A stretch of DNA of 64,000 nt, taken from the NCBI RefSeq assembly GCF_014205215.1, contig NZ_JACHNC010000001.1, positions 1,989,001 through 2,053,000 on the forward strand. The letters are read 5' to 3'. This stretch comes from Actinoplanes lobatus (GTDB lineage: Bacteria > Actinomycetota > Actinomycetes > Mycobacteriales > Micromonosporaceae). Below the pieces are notes generated by a model. It did not search any database, had not been told where the DNA came from, and saw only the letters and a list, made by a program, of their open reading frames with translations. This document shows positions 33,907 to 41,899 of the stretch, in pieces. The first letter of the stretch is position 1. Each line of letters begins with the position of its first letter. A program made the translations under genes and the position numbers.

Positions 33907-35127
33907 TTAGGCCGGCGGGGCGGCGAGCAGGGTCTCGCAGCCGACCTGGACGTTGTCGGTGACGTTGGGGATGTAGCAGGTGTCGCCGGGCGTCTCGGTC
34001 ACGTTCTCGCCGGCGAGGATGACCTCGCGCCCGGTGCTGGACCCGGCGGGCTCGGCGTAGAGCCGGTCGTCGCCGCCCTCGCCGCTGAGGTAGTCGCCGC
34101 CCAGCCCGCCGTAGACGGTGTCGTCGCCGTCCCCGGCGTAGACGGAGTCGGCGCCCGAGCCGGTGTGGATGACGTTCGCCTTGGCGTCGCCGTAGATGAA
34201 GTCGGCGCCCGAGTGACCGACCAGGTTCTCGATCCCGAAGAGCATCTCGTACTCGGTCTGGCCGCCGATCGAGTTGTGTACGCGGCCGTTGCCCCGGTTC
34301 GGGGTGTACGCCATGTTGATGCTCAGTTCCATGCTCGCGCTCAGGTACGCGTAGCTCGCAACGTCGGTGCCCACACCGCCGTCGACCACGTCGTCGCCGG
34401 TACCTCCCTGGAGGTTGTCGGCACCGCCCTCGCCGTTCACCGTGTCCTTGTCGGAACCGCCGTTGAGCACGTCGTCGCCGTCTCCGCCGAACAGCTTGTC
34501 GTCGCCCGCGCCGCCGCTCAGGCTGTCGTTGCCGGCCTCACCCCGCAGGGTGTCGGTGCCGTGGTCGTCGATCAGCGTGTCGTTCCCCGCGCCGCCGGCC
34601 TGCGTGTCGTCACCCCGGCCGCCGACCAGGATGTCGTTGCCGTTCTGCCCGGCGATCGAGTCACGGCTTTCCAGGCCGTAGATGCGGTCGTTGCCATCGC
34701 CACCGAAGAGGGTGTCCGCCCCGGTGCCGCCGGTGATCGTGTCGTCGCCCGCGCCACCGTTGACGGTCACCGGGACGCCGCCACCGACCCGGGTGACGAA
34801 GGTGTCGTTCCCGTTCTGCAGGTAGACCTTGAGCGACTTGACGTTCTTCGTGGCGGTGCACTTGACCTTGGTCTTGTCACCCTTGACCGCTTTACATCCG
34901 GCGCCCGCCTTGACGGCGACCCGGTCGTCGATCGTGATCGTCCGACCCGAGCCGCTGACCACCACGGCATTGGTGGCGCTGGTCGCGGCGACGAAGGTGA
35001 CCGTGGTGCCGGACACCTTCGCCACGCCCGTGGCGGCGGCGAAGGCGGACTGGCCGGTGAAGGCGACCGCCGAAGCGGAGGCGACCAGCACCGCAGCCGC
35101 CCGGGGCAGCCAGATCTTGCGTCTCAT
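33907..35127 (-). CDS. secreted calcium-binding RTX-like repeat protein (family member 4)
   Basis: A 406-residue exported protein. Signal peptide ending TGQSAFAAA. The shared N-terminal domain is more divergent here (GTTVTFVAATSATNAVVVSG) but keeps RTITIDDRVAVKAG and the Cys pair GCKAVKGDKTKVKC. Regular RTX repeats such as GGAGDDTITGGTGADTLFGG follow, are interrupted by a non-repeat segment near residues 265-305 (SMELSINMAYTPNRGNGRV), then resume. The C-terminus has GDTC and VGCE and a longer tail ETLLAAPPA. ATG with GGGGAG 7 bases upstream. It converges on the AAA cassette. Confidence 0.85.
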   Translation of the reverse strand: MRRKIWLPRAAAVLVASASAVAFTGQSAFAAATGVAKVSGTTVTFVAATSATNAVVVSGSGRTITIDDRVAVKAGAGCKAVKGDKTKVKCTATKNVKSLKVYLQNGNDTFVTRVGGGVPVTVNGGAGDDTITGGTGADTLFGGDGNDRIYGLESRDSIAGQNGNDILVGGRGDDTQAGGAGNDTLIDDHGTDTLRGEAGNDSLSGGAGDDKLFGGDGDDVLNGGSDKDTVNGEGGADNLQGGTGDDVVDGGVGTDVASYAYLSASMELSINMAYTPNRGNGRVHNSIGGQTEYEMLFGIENLVGHSGADFIYGDAKANVIHTGSGADSVYAGDGDDTVYGGLGGDYLSGEGGDDRLYAEPAGSSTGREVILAGENVTETPGDTCYIPNVTDNVQVGCETLLAAPPA

Positions 35128-35291
35128 GTCGAACTCCCCGTGGAAATGGCGACGTCGCGTCGGGACGATACCGTTTCGTCAATTGGTATGCCATCCCCTT
35201 GATCGCCGGATGCCCGCCTCCATCGAGGCCGCTCCGGTCACGCCTAGACTGGGCCGGCGCCCGAAGACCGATCGGCCAGGGGAGATCCACG

Positions 35292-36917
35292 GTGAAGCTG
35301 GCCAGTGAGGTCTCCGCCGACAAGCTGCGGGGCGGCTTCTACTCGCCGGCCGGGCTGGTCCGGGTGTGCCTGGAGCGGGTCTCCACACTGGCGACCGGCA
35401 CCGGTTCCCTTCGGGTGCTGGAGCCCAGCGCCGGCGACGGGGCGTTCCTGCGCGGCATCGTGGCGCATCCGCTTCGCGAGCGGGTCGGCGACGTGGTGGC
35501 CGTGGAGATCCTGGAGCCCGAGGCGGCCGCCTGCCGGGACGGCGGCGCGGCTCTCGGCGAGAGCCTGCACGTGCATCACGGCAGCTTTCTGGACGACCAC
35601 GTCCAGCCGGCGCCGTCCTTCGATGTGGTGGTGGGCAATCCGCCGTTCGTCCGCTTCCAGTTCGTCGACGCCGACGAGCGGCGCAAGGCGGAGGCGATCG
35701 CCACGCGGCTCGGCGTGGCCCTCAAGGGCGTCTCCAACCTGTGGATCCCGATCCTGCTGAAGGCCGTGTCCTGCCTGCGTACGGGCGGGGTGTTCGCCTT
35801 CATCCTGCCCGCCGAGTTCCTCACCGGGATCTCCGCCTCGACGGTCCGGGACTGGCTGCTGGCCCACACCACCGAGCTGCGGATCGACCTGTTCCCGCCG
35901 AACTCATTTCCGGCGGTGCTCCAGGAGGTCGTGGTGCTCAGCGGACGGCGGCTCGACGTCTCCGCCGGGACGGCGAACCTCACCGTCTTCGACCACAGCG
36001 GGGATCGGCCGGCCTGGAGCCATCAGGTCCGTCCGGGCACACCCACGTGGACGAACTTCCTGCTGACCCCGGCCCAGGCGGACGCGTACACCGGCGCCTC
36101 CCGGTTGGCGGGCTGCATCGGCCTCGGTGGCGCGGTGCGGTTCAGGGTGGCCACGGTGACCGGCGCGAACGACTTCTTCTCGGTGGACGAGGCGACCGTG
36201 GAGCGGTACGAGCTGGAACCCTGGGCCCGGCCGCTGCTGCCCCGCATCCGTAACGCGCCCGGCCTGGTCTTCACCCAGAGAGATCACGACCGGATCCTCA
36301 GCGAGGGCGGCAAGGGCCGGCTCCTGGACTTCGCCGCCACCGCACCGGACCCGTCGGAGGTGTCCGGCCCCACCGGCTACCTCGGCCTGGGTGAGCGGGA
36401 TCTGCTGCACGAGCGGTACAAATGCCGGATCCGTACCCCGTGGTACCGGGTTCCCGTGGTCGCGCCCGGGGAGCTGCTGCTCTCCAAGCGGTCGCACCTG
36501 TTCCCGCGGGTCGTCCTCAACACCGTGTCAGCGGTCACCACCGACACGATCTATCAGGGCCGGCTCACCGCGGCGTACGCGCGGCGGGGCCGGGCCGTGG
36601 CGGCGTCGTTCCACAACTCGCTGACCATCCTGAGCGCCGAGATCGAGGGCCGTAGCTTCGGCGGCGGGGTGCTGGAGCTGGTGCCCAGCGAGGTGGCCCG
36701 GCTGCGGATCTTCGTGGCCGACGAGCTCGCCGAGGACCTGGGCCGGCTGGACGCCATCTCCCGGTCCACCGATCCGGACAAGGACAGCCTGCTGGTCGAG
36801 GAGACGGACCGGCGGCTGGCGAAGGCGGTGGACGGCCTGGACGACTCGGTTCTCGCCACCCTCGCGGACGCCCGTCGCACGCTTCTCCAGCGCCGTCTGG
36901 ACCGGAACCGGTCCTGA
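35292..36917 (+). CDS. class I N6-adenine DNA methyltransferase, apparently orphan
   Basis: A 541-residue methyltransferase. The N-terminal domain has GGFYSPAGLVRVCLERV, the SAM motif VLEPSAGDGAFLRGI and the catalytic NPPF in FDVVVGNPPFVRFQF (residue about 117), as in gamma-class M.TaqI-like or Eco57I-like enzymes. The C-terminal half (from about 230) would hold target recognition, including LLPRIRNAPGLVFTQRDHD and LLSKRSHLFPRVVLNT, similar to the TaqI-like specificity region. No nuclease gene lies beside it, so it may be regulatory, or one half of a scattered system. GTG start at 35292 with GGGGAG upstream. Confidence 0.82.
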   Translation: MKLASEVSADKLRGGFYSPAGLVRVCLERVSTLATGTGSLRVLEPSAGDGAFLRGIVAHPLRERVGDVVAVEILEPEAAACRDGGAALGESLHVHHGSFLDDHVQPAPSFDVVVGNPPFVRFQFVDADERRKAEAIATRLGVALKGVSNLWIPILLKAVSCLRTGGVFAFILPAEFLTGISASTVRDWLLAHTTELRIDLFPPNSFPAVLQEVVVLSGRRLDVSAGTANLTVFDHSGDRPAWSHQVRPGTPTWTNFLLTPAQADAYTGASRLAGCIGLGGAVRFRVATVTGANDFFSVDEATVERYELEPWARPLLPRIRNAPGLVFTQRDHDRILSEGGKGRLLDFAATAPDPSEVSGPTGYLGLGERDLLHERYKCRIRTPWYRVPVVAPGELLLSKRSHLFPRVVLNTVSAVTTDTIYQGRLTAAYARRGRAVAASFHNSLTILSAEIEGRSFGGGVLELVPSEVARLRIFVADELAEDLGRLDAISRSTDPDKDSLLVEETDRRLAKAVDGLDDSVLATLADARRTLLQRRLDRNRS

Positions 36918-36922
36918 TCCTT

Positions 36923-36956
36923 CCGGTGGGAGACCGGGTCACCGATCTCCCACCGG
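36923..36956. terminator. shared terminator between methyltransferase and GH16 genes
   Basis: Arms CCGGTGGGAGA (36923-36933) and TCTCCCACCGG (36946-36956) form an 11-base stem 6 bases after the methyltransferase stop. Flanking CCTGATCC and GGATCAGG can extend the structure. It lies in front of the stop of the converging GH16 gene. Confidence 0.7.
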
Positions 36957-36963
36957 GGACGGA

Positions 36964-38211
36964 TCAGGCCCTGGCCCACTTCTGGTTGGCGGTGCCGCCG
37001 CAGTCCCAGAGCTGGAGCGGGGCGCCGTTGGCGTTGTTCCATCCGGTGATGTCGACGCACCGGTTCGCCGAGATGTTCACCAGGTCACCGGCGGCCGACA
37101 GGGTGAACCGCTGGACCGGGTTCCCGTTGCAGGTGACCAGCTGGATCGGGGTGCCGTTGGCCAGCGCGCCGCCGGCCGGGTCCATGCACTTGCCCATGGC
37201 GCGCAGGGTGCCGTCGCTCGCGAAGGTCCACTGCTGGGCGGCGGAGCCGTTGCAGTCGTACATCTGGAGCCGAGCGCCGTCGACCGCGTTGGCGCCGGGG
37301 ATGTCGATGCAGCGGCCGTTGAAGTTGCTCTTCAGCGCGTTGCCGGTGGCCGGCGGCGGCGTGGTCGACTCGTTCCAGGCCGAGACGCGCACGTAGTCGA
37401 CCAGCATGGTCTGCGGGAACGAGGTGCTCGCGTCCGGGCTGCCCGGCCAGTTACCGCCGACCGCGACGTTCAGGATCATGAAGAACGGGTGGTCGAAGAC
37501 CCACTGGTTGCCGCCGAGCGAGGCCGGGGTGACGCGGAAGTACTCGGCGCCGTCCAGGTACCAGACGATCAGGTTCGGAGACCATTCGACCGCGTACGAG
37601 TGGAAGGCGTCGCCGAGCGGGGCGCCCAGGGTGCGGCTGCCCCCGATGGAGGCGCCGCCGGAGTAGCCGGGCCCGTGGACGGTGCCGTAGAGCTTGTTCG
37701 GCTCCTTGCCGACGTTCTCCATGATGTCGATCTCGCCGGACTGCGGCCAGCCGACGCTGCCCAGGTTGTCGCCGAGCATCCAGAACGCGGGCCAGATGCC
37801 CTGGCCCTTCGGGACCTTGATGCTGGCCTCGAACCGGCCGTACTTCTGCGTGAATTTTCCGGACGTGAGGATCCGGCCCGACGTGTACTGACAGGTGCCG
37901 TACCAGCACTGGTAGTTGGCGGGGTTCTCCTTACGCGCAGTGATCGCCAGGTGACCCTGGCCGTCCTGGCGGACGTTGCCGGTGGAGTTGGTGTAGTACT
38001 GCAGCTCGCTGTTGCCGAAGCCGCCACCGCCGACGTCGAAGTTCCACTTCGATCCGTCGATCGCCGCGCCGGACGCGCCGTTGAACTCGTCTGACCAGGT
38101 CACCGGGCCGATGGCGGCGTCCGCCGTGTCTCCGCGGGACGTGATGGTCAGGGTTCCGGCGAGGGTGAGCGCGACGGTCGCCGCGCTGAGGAGGGCTCGT
38201 AACTTCCGCAT
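36964..38211 (-). CDS. secreted GH16 endo-beta-1,3-glucanase with C-terminal ricin-type lectin domain
   Basis: A 415-residue secreted enzyme. After the signal peptide, a GH16 jelly-roll domain (about 35-280) has TWSDEFNGASG, GRFEASIKVPKGQGIWPAFW and the catalytic motif GEIDIMENVG with its two catalytic glutamates. The domain ends FPQTMLVDYVRVSAW. A short STTPPPATG linker leads to a ricin B/CBM13-like domain with three QxW-type repeats (AQQWTF, VQRFTL, NQKWARA) that binds sugar polymers. It would cut laminarin or fungal beta-glucan outside the cell. The ATG at 38211 has GGAGG upstream and gives a normal signal peptide; an ATG at 38256 is less likely. Confidence 0.92.
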   Translation of the reverse strand: MRKLRALLSAATVALTLAGTLTITSRGDTADAAIGPVTWSDEFNGASGAAIDGSKWNFDVGGGGFGNSELQYYTNSTGNVRQDGQGHLAITARKENPANYQCWYGTCQYTSGRILTSGKFTQKYGRFEASIKVPKGQGIWPAFWMLGDNLGSVGWPQSGEIDIMENVGKEPNKLYGTVHGPGYSGGASIGGSRTLGAPLGDAFHSYAVEWSPNLIVWYLDGAEYFRVTPASLGGNQWVFDHPFFMILNVAVGGNWPGSPDASTSFPQTMLVDYVRVSAWNESTTPPPATGNALKSNFNGRCIDIPGANAVDGARLQMYDCNGSAAQQWTFASDGTLRAMGKCMDPAGGALANGTPIQLVTCNGNPVQRFTLSAAGDLVNISANRCVDITGWNNANGAPLQLWDCGGTANQKWARA

Positions 38212-38253
38212 GGGGATCCTCCGGGGGAGAGGGAACCTGAACTTTATTTGTAA

Positions 38254-38262
38254 CAATCTTTA
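38254..38262 (-). promoter_or_regulatory. candidate site upstream of GH16, shared with chitinase gene
   Basis: On the minus strand the sequence TAAAGATTG lies about 43 bases before the GH16 start, within AACTTTAAAGATTGTTAC. The same TAAAGATTG occurs before the first chitinase gene at 41860-41868. AT-rich stretches are rare in this DNA, so a shared regulatory site is possible. Confidence 0.3.
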
Positions 38263-38421
38263 AAGTTCGATCGCTGTCAGTCAATGCCGACGGGTTCCGG
38301 AACCACCGGATAACAGGAAACGCACAGCGACCTTCGGTGAACCATCGACAGGCCCGTGCCGTGGAATCTCTCAGATAAGGTGTCACCCGCCGCATCGCCC
38401 ACATCGAGGTTGGAGACAGGG

Positions 38422-39567
38422 TTGCCAAAGTCCGCGAAGCGCCGCACACCCCTGTGGGCGCGGCTGTGTGCCAGTGCCGGCTGCGCACTCATGGTCGTCA
38501 GCGGAGGGACCATGGTCACCGGCCAGGCCCTGGTCTCCAAGTACACCGGCGGGATCACCAACAACGACCTGCTCGACAACGGTGCGGCGCAGGCGGCGCC
38601 GGCCAACAAGGAGATCAAGGGCCCGCTGACGATCCTGCTGGTCGGCATCGACCCGCGGAAGCCCTCGACGCCGCCGCTGTCCGACTCGATCCTGATCGCG
38701 CACATCCCCGCGGACATGAGCACGGCCTACCTGTTCTCCATGCCCCGCGACCTGTACGTGGACATCCCTGCCGACTCGAAGTCCGGCGTCCGCGCGCACA
38801 GCGGGAAGATCAACTCGGCGATGGCGCTGGGCAGCCAGGTGAACGGCAAGATCGACGTCGTCAACGGCTTCCAGCTGCTCTCCAAGACGGTCCGCAACTA
38901 CACCGGCATCGACAAGTTCGACGCCGCGGCGATCATCAACTTCGGCGGCTTCAAGAAGATGATCGAGGCGCTCGGCGGCGTCTCCATGGTCATCGACATG
39001 GACGTGAAGTCGGAGCACCTGACGCCCGAGGGCAAGCAGCGGCCGCGTAAGTCGAGCTGCCCGGTCACCAGCGACTGCCCGCACCCGTACACGGGCCCGC
39101 AGGCGTCCTACAAGAAGAGCACCAAGCCGGTCCGGCTCCAGCCGTGGCAGGCGCTCGACTACGTGCGGCAGCGCTACCCCAACGCCGGCGTCCCGATGAG
39201 CGACTACGACCGGCAGCGCCACCAGCAGCAGTTCATCAAGGCCATGGCCAAGGAGGCGATGAGCAAGGACGTCATCACCGACGTCGGCAAGCTCACCAAG
39301 ATCCTGGACGCGGCCGGTGAGTCGCTCACCTTCGCCGGCGGCGGCAGCGACCCGCTCGAGTGGGCGATCGCGCTCAAGGGCCTCAACGTCGACGACATGG
39401 CCACCGTCAAGCTCCCCGGTGGCGGCAAGTTCGAGTCCGACGGCGACTACCTGGGTGAGGAGTTCCGGCCGGCGACCACGGCCGACGACTTCTTCAAGGC
39501 CGTCCGGGAGGACCGGGTCGCCTCGTTCCTGCTGGACCACCCCGGCCTGGTGAACAAGGACAGCTGA
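38422..39567 (+). CDS. LytR-CpsA-Psr (LCP) family cell-wall glycopolymer transferase
   Basis: A 381-residue membrane-anchored enzyme. A short basic start is followed by one span (LCASAGCALMVVSGGTMVTG), then the extracellular LCP domain: ILLVGIDPR, LSDSILIAHI, YLFSMPRDLYVDIP, the variable loop, and LDYVRQRYP with the conserved Arg that binds the polyprenyl pyrophosphate. LCP enzymes attach teichoic acids, arabinogalactan or similar polymers to peptidoglycan. The TTG at 38422 is preferred (GGAG 6 bases upstream); ATG at 38356 or GTG at 38380 would lengthen the cytoplasmic tail. No glycopolymer genes lie next to it. Confidence 0.88.
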   Translation: MPKSAKRRTPLWARLCASAGCALMVVSGGTMVTGQALVSKYTGGITNNDLLDNGAAQAAPANKEIKGPLTILLVGIDPRKPSTPPLSDSILIAHIPADMSTAYLFSMPRDLYVDIPADSKSGVRAHSGKINSAMALGSQVNGKIDVVNGFQLLSKTVRNYTGIDKFDAAAIINFGGFKKMIEALGGVSMVIDMDVKSEHLTPEGKQRPRKSSCPVTSDCPHPYTGPQASYKKSTKPVRLQPWQALDYVRQRYPNAGVPMSDYDRQRHQQQFIKAMAKEAMSKDVITDVGKLTKILDAAGESLTFAGGGSDPLEWAIALKGLNVDDMATVKLPGGGKFESDGDYLGEEFRPATTADDFFKAVREDRVASFLLDHPGLVNKDS

Positions 39568-39638
39568 CCCGCGGCGGCCCGTTGCATCGATGTGTTTCCC
39601 TGTGTGATCCCGGTCTCGCTATCACGAGGTGAACTCAC

Positions 39639-40709
39639 ATGCGACGATCCACCAGATTTGGAGCCGTCCTCTTCACATCCCTGCTCGGCGGCCTGATCGT
39701 GGCCGTGCCCGCGGAGGCCGCCGCCGCCGGTAACGCCCGGGTCTCCGGGACCCGGGTGTTCTACACCGCCGCGAAAGGCGCGCAGAACCGGGTCGTGGTG
39801 ACCCGGTCCGGCAACCGGATCACGATCGACGACCGGGTGGCGGTCAAGGCCGGCCCAGGCTGCAAGGCCGTCAAGGGTGACCGGACCAGGGTCGTCTGCC
39901 GCATCAGGACCGCATCGACCCGGATCCGGATCTCCACCGGCGATCGGGCCGACACGATCGTCAACCGGACCGGTCTCGGCATGACCGCCGACGGCGGGAC
40001 CGGCGGCGACACGATCAGCGGCGGGCCGGGCGAGGACATCCTCCGCGGCGGTTCCGGCAGCGACCGGCTGTACGGGTACGGCGCCAGCGACGTCCTCTAC
40101 GGCGGCACCGGCGCCGACCGGCTGAACGGCGGCGCCGGCCAGGACTTCCTCCGCGGCCAGTCCGGCGACGACGTCCTCCTCGGGTCGAGCGGCGACGACT
40201 TCCTCACCGGCGAGCTCGGCGCCGACCGCCTCGACGGCGGCAGCGGCAACGACTCGCTCCTCGGCGACGAACCGGGTCTGGGCCGGGTGTCCGCCGATGT
40301 GCTGCGCGGCGGGCCGGGCCGCGACTCGGTCGTCTACGCGAACTACCGCAACGGCGTCACCGTCGACCTCGACGGCTCGGCCCGCGACGACGGCCAGGCC
40401 GGCGAGCACGACACGGTCGGCGCCGACGTGGAGGACATCTACAGCGGCGACGGCAACGACCGGCTGACCGGCAACGCCTCCGCCAACCGCTTCGACGGCG
40501 GCTTCGGCGACGACGTGCTCCGCGGCGGCGCGGGCGACGACGTGCTGATCGGCCTGGACGGCCGGGACAGCATCTACGGCGAGGCCGGCGACGACGAGAT
40601 CGGCGACTTCGACATGGACGGCGACCTGCTGGACGGCGGCACCAACGCCACCCTCGGCGACCGGTGCGTGGTCTCCGGCCCGGACACCACGGTCGACTGC
40701 GAGCGCTGA
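39639..40709 (+). CDS. secreted calcium-binding RTX-like repeat protein (family member 5)
   Basis: A 356-residue exported protein. Signal peptide to VPAEAAAA. The shared N-terminal domain has VFYTAAKGAQNRVVVTRSGN, RITIDDRVAVKAG and the Cys pair GCKAVKGDRTRVVC. RTX repeats such as GGTGGDTISGGPGEDILRGG follow, with the segment VDLDGSARDDGQAGEHDTVG that also occurs in member 3. The C-terminus GDRC...TVDCER keeps the Cys pair. ATG with GAGGTGA upstream. It converges on member 6, separated by a terminator, suggesting an inverted duplication or repeated insertion of this gene family. Confidence 0.85.
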   Translation: MRRSTRFGAVLFTSLLGGLIVAVPAEAAAAGNARVSGTRVFYTAAKGAQNRVVVTRSGNRITIDDRVAVKAGPGCKAVKGDRTRVVCRIRTASTRIRISTGDRADTIVNRTGLGMTADGGTGGDTISGGPGEDILRGGSGSDRLYGYGASDVLYGGTGADRLNGGAGQDFLRGQSGDDVLLGSSGDDFLTGELGADRLDGGSGNDSLLGDEPGLGRVSADVLRGGPGRDSVVYANYRNGVTVDLDGSARDDGQAGEHDTVGADVEDIYSGDGNDRLTGNASANRFDGGFGDDVLRGGAGDDVLIGLDGRDSIYGEAGDDEIGDFDMDGDLLDGGTNATLGDRCVVSGPDTTVDCER

Positions 40710-40713
40710 CGAC

Positions 40714-40743
40714 CCGGGGAGGCGGCTACGGCCGCTTCCCCGG
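40714..40743. terminator. bidirectional terminator with UACG tetraloop
   Basis: A 13-base stem with one G-T pair, left arm CCGGGGAGGCGGC (40714-40726), loop TACG, right arm GCCGCTTCCCCGG (40731-40743). In RNA the closing C-UACG-G is an especially stable UNCG-type tetraloop. It stands between the stops of the converging repeat proteins 5 and 6. Confidence 0.8.
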
Positions 40744-40754
40744 TCCAGCGTCGG

Positions 40755-41741
40755 TCAGCGCTCGCAGTTGACCGAGGTGTCGTCGTCGCCGGGCGCCACG
40801 CAGGTGTCGCCGGCCGCGCCGTTGTCGCCGCCGTCCAGGAGGTCCACGTCGTCGTCGTGTCCGGCGTCCAGGTGGTCGTCGCCGCCGAGGCCGTGGATCT
40901 GGTCGGCGCCGCCGAAGCCGATCAGCGTGTCGGCGGCGCCGGTGCCGTAGAGGCGGTCGTCGCCGTCGCCGCCGTACAGCGTTTCGGCGCTGAGGATGGT
41001 GTCGCCCTCACCGTTGCGGCCGTCGTCCCCGCGTACGCCGTCGGAGTCGGCGCTGATCCCCTTGGTTCGGTAGGTGTAGTAGACCGAGTCGGTGCCGTTG
41101 CCGGCGGAGAGCCAGTCCGCGTCCGAGGCGGTGGTGTCGCGGCCCTGGATGTGCAGGTCGTTGCCGTCGCCGCCGTACTCCCGGTCGTTGCCGGTGCCGC
41201 CGTCCAGCCCGTCGTCGCCGGCGCCGGCCACGAGCAGGTCGTGGCCGCTGCCGCCGTAGAGCTGGTCGGCACCGCCCTGGCCGTAGAGGCGGTCGGCGCC
41301 GGTTCCGCCCTGGAGCAGGTCCGTCCCGGAGCCGCCGATCAGCGTGTCCGTCCCGGAGCCGCCGAGGGCGAACAGCGGCACGTTGCCGCGGTTGGTGACC
41401 CGGTCGTCGCCGGAGCCGAGGAACACGGTCACGCCTTGGGTCTCCTTCGGCGTACACCGGACCTTGGTCTTGTCGCCCTTGACCGCCTTGCAGCCCTTGC
41501 CGGCCCGGACGGTGACCCGGTCGTCGATGGTGACCGTGCGGCCGGATCGGGTGACCACGACGGCGTTCCGCCGGCCCGGTCCGGCTTCGAAAACGATCTG
41601 CCCGGGGTCGCCCGGCTCGGCGTACTGCACGTACACCCTGCCGGTGGTCGCGGCCTGCGCCGGCGCGGCGAACACGCCGACCGCCGCCGTGGTGCCCATC
41701 AGAGCCGCTCCGAGCCTGCTCAGCCATATCGTCCCGGGCAT
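40755..41741 (-). CDS. secreted calcium-binding RTX-like repeat protein (family member 6)
   Basis: A 328-residue exported protein starting MPGTIWLSRLGAALMG; the signal peptide ends AAPAQAA. The N-terminal domain has IVFEAGPGRRNAVVVTRSGR, TVTIDDRVTVRAG and the Cys pair GCKAVKGDKTKVRC. RTX repeats include GGSGTDTLIGGSGTDLLQGG, and the segment ADSDGVRGDDGRNGEGDTI resembles that of member 2. The C-terminus GDTC...SVNCER keeps the Cys pair. The ATG at 41741 has GAGGGAG upstream and gives a typical signal peptide; an ATG at 41783 is less likely. Confidence 0.85.
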   Translation of the reverse strand: MPGTIWLSRLGAALMGTTAAVGVFAAPAQAATTGRVYVQYAEPGDPGQIVFEAGPGRRNAVVVTRSGRTVTIDDRVTVRAGKGCKAVKGDKTKVRCTPKETQGVTVFLGSGDDRVTNRGNVPLFALGGSGTDTLIGGSGTDLLQGGTGADRLYGQGGADQLYGGSGHDLLVAGAGDDGLDGGTGNDREYGGDGNDLHIQGRDTTASDADWLSAGNGTDSVYYTYRTKGISADSDGVRGDDGRNGEGDTILSAETLYGGDGDDRLYGTGAADTLIGFGGADQIHGLGGDDHLDAGHDDDVDLLDGGDNGAAGDTCVAPGDDDTSVNCER

Positions 41742-41859
41742 CCGCGCTCCCTCTTCAAGATCGGTGCACGGATGGTAGATCACCGTCGCAACCTTCGACG
41801 GATCGAGATTTAAGGATGTTTAAGGTCGACACACTCTTTACTTTTACTGTTAACAGTCC

Positions 41860-41868
41860 TAAAGATTG
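41860..41868 (+). promoter_or_regulatory. candidate site upstream of the first chitinase gene
   Basis: TAAAGATTG lies 31 bases before the chitinase ATG, inside AACAGTCCTAAAGATTGGAG, after an AT-rich stretch (TTTACTTTTACTGTTAAC) that could include the -10 region. The same core occurs before the GH16 gene at 38254-38262. Confidence 0.3.
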
Positions 41869-41899
41869 GAGAATCCCCAGATCACTCGAAAGGACGCCG

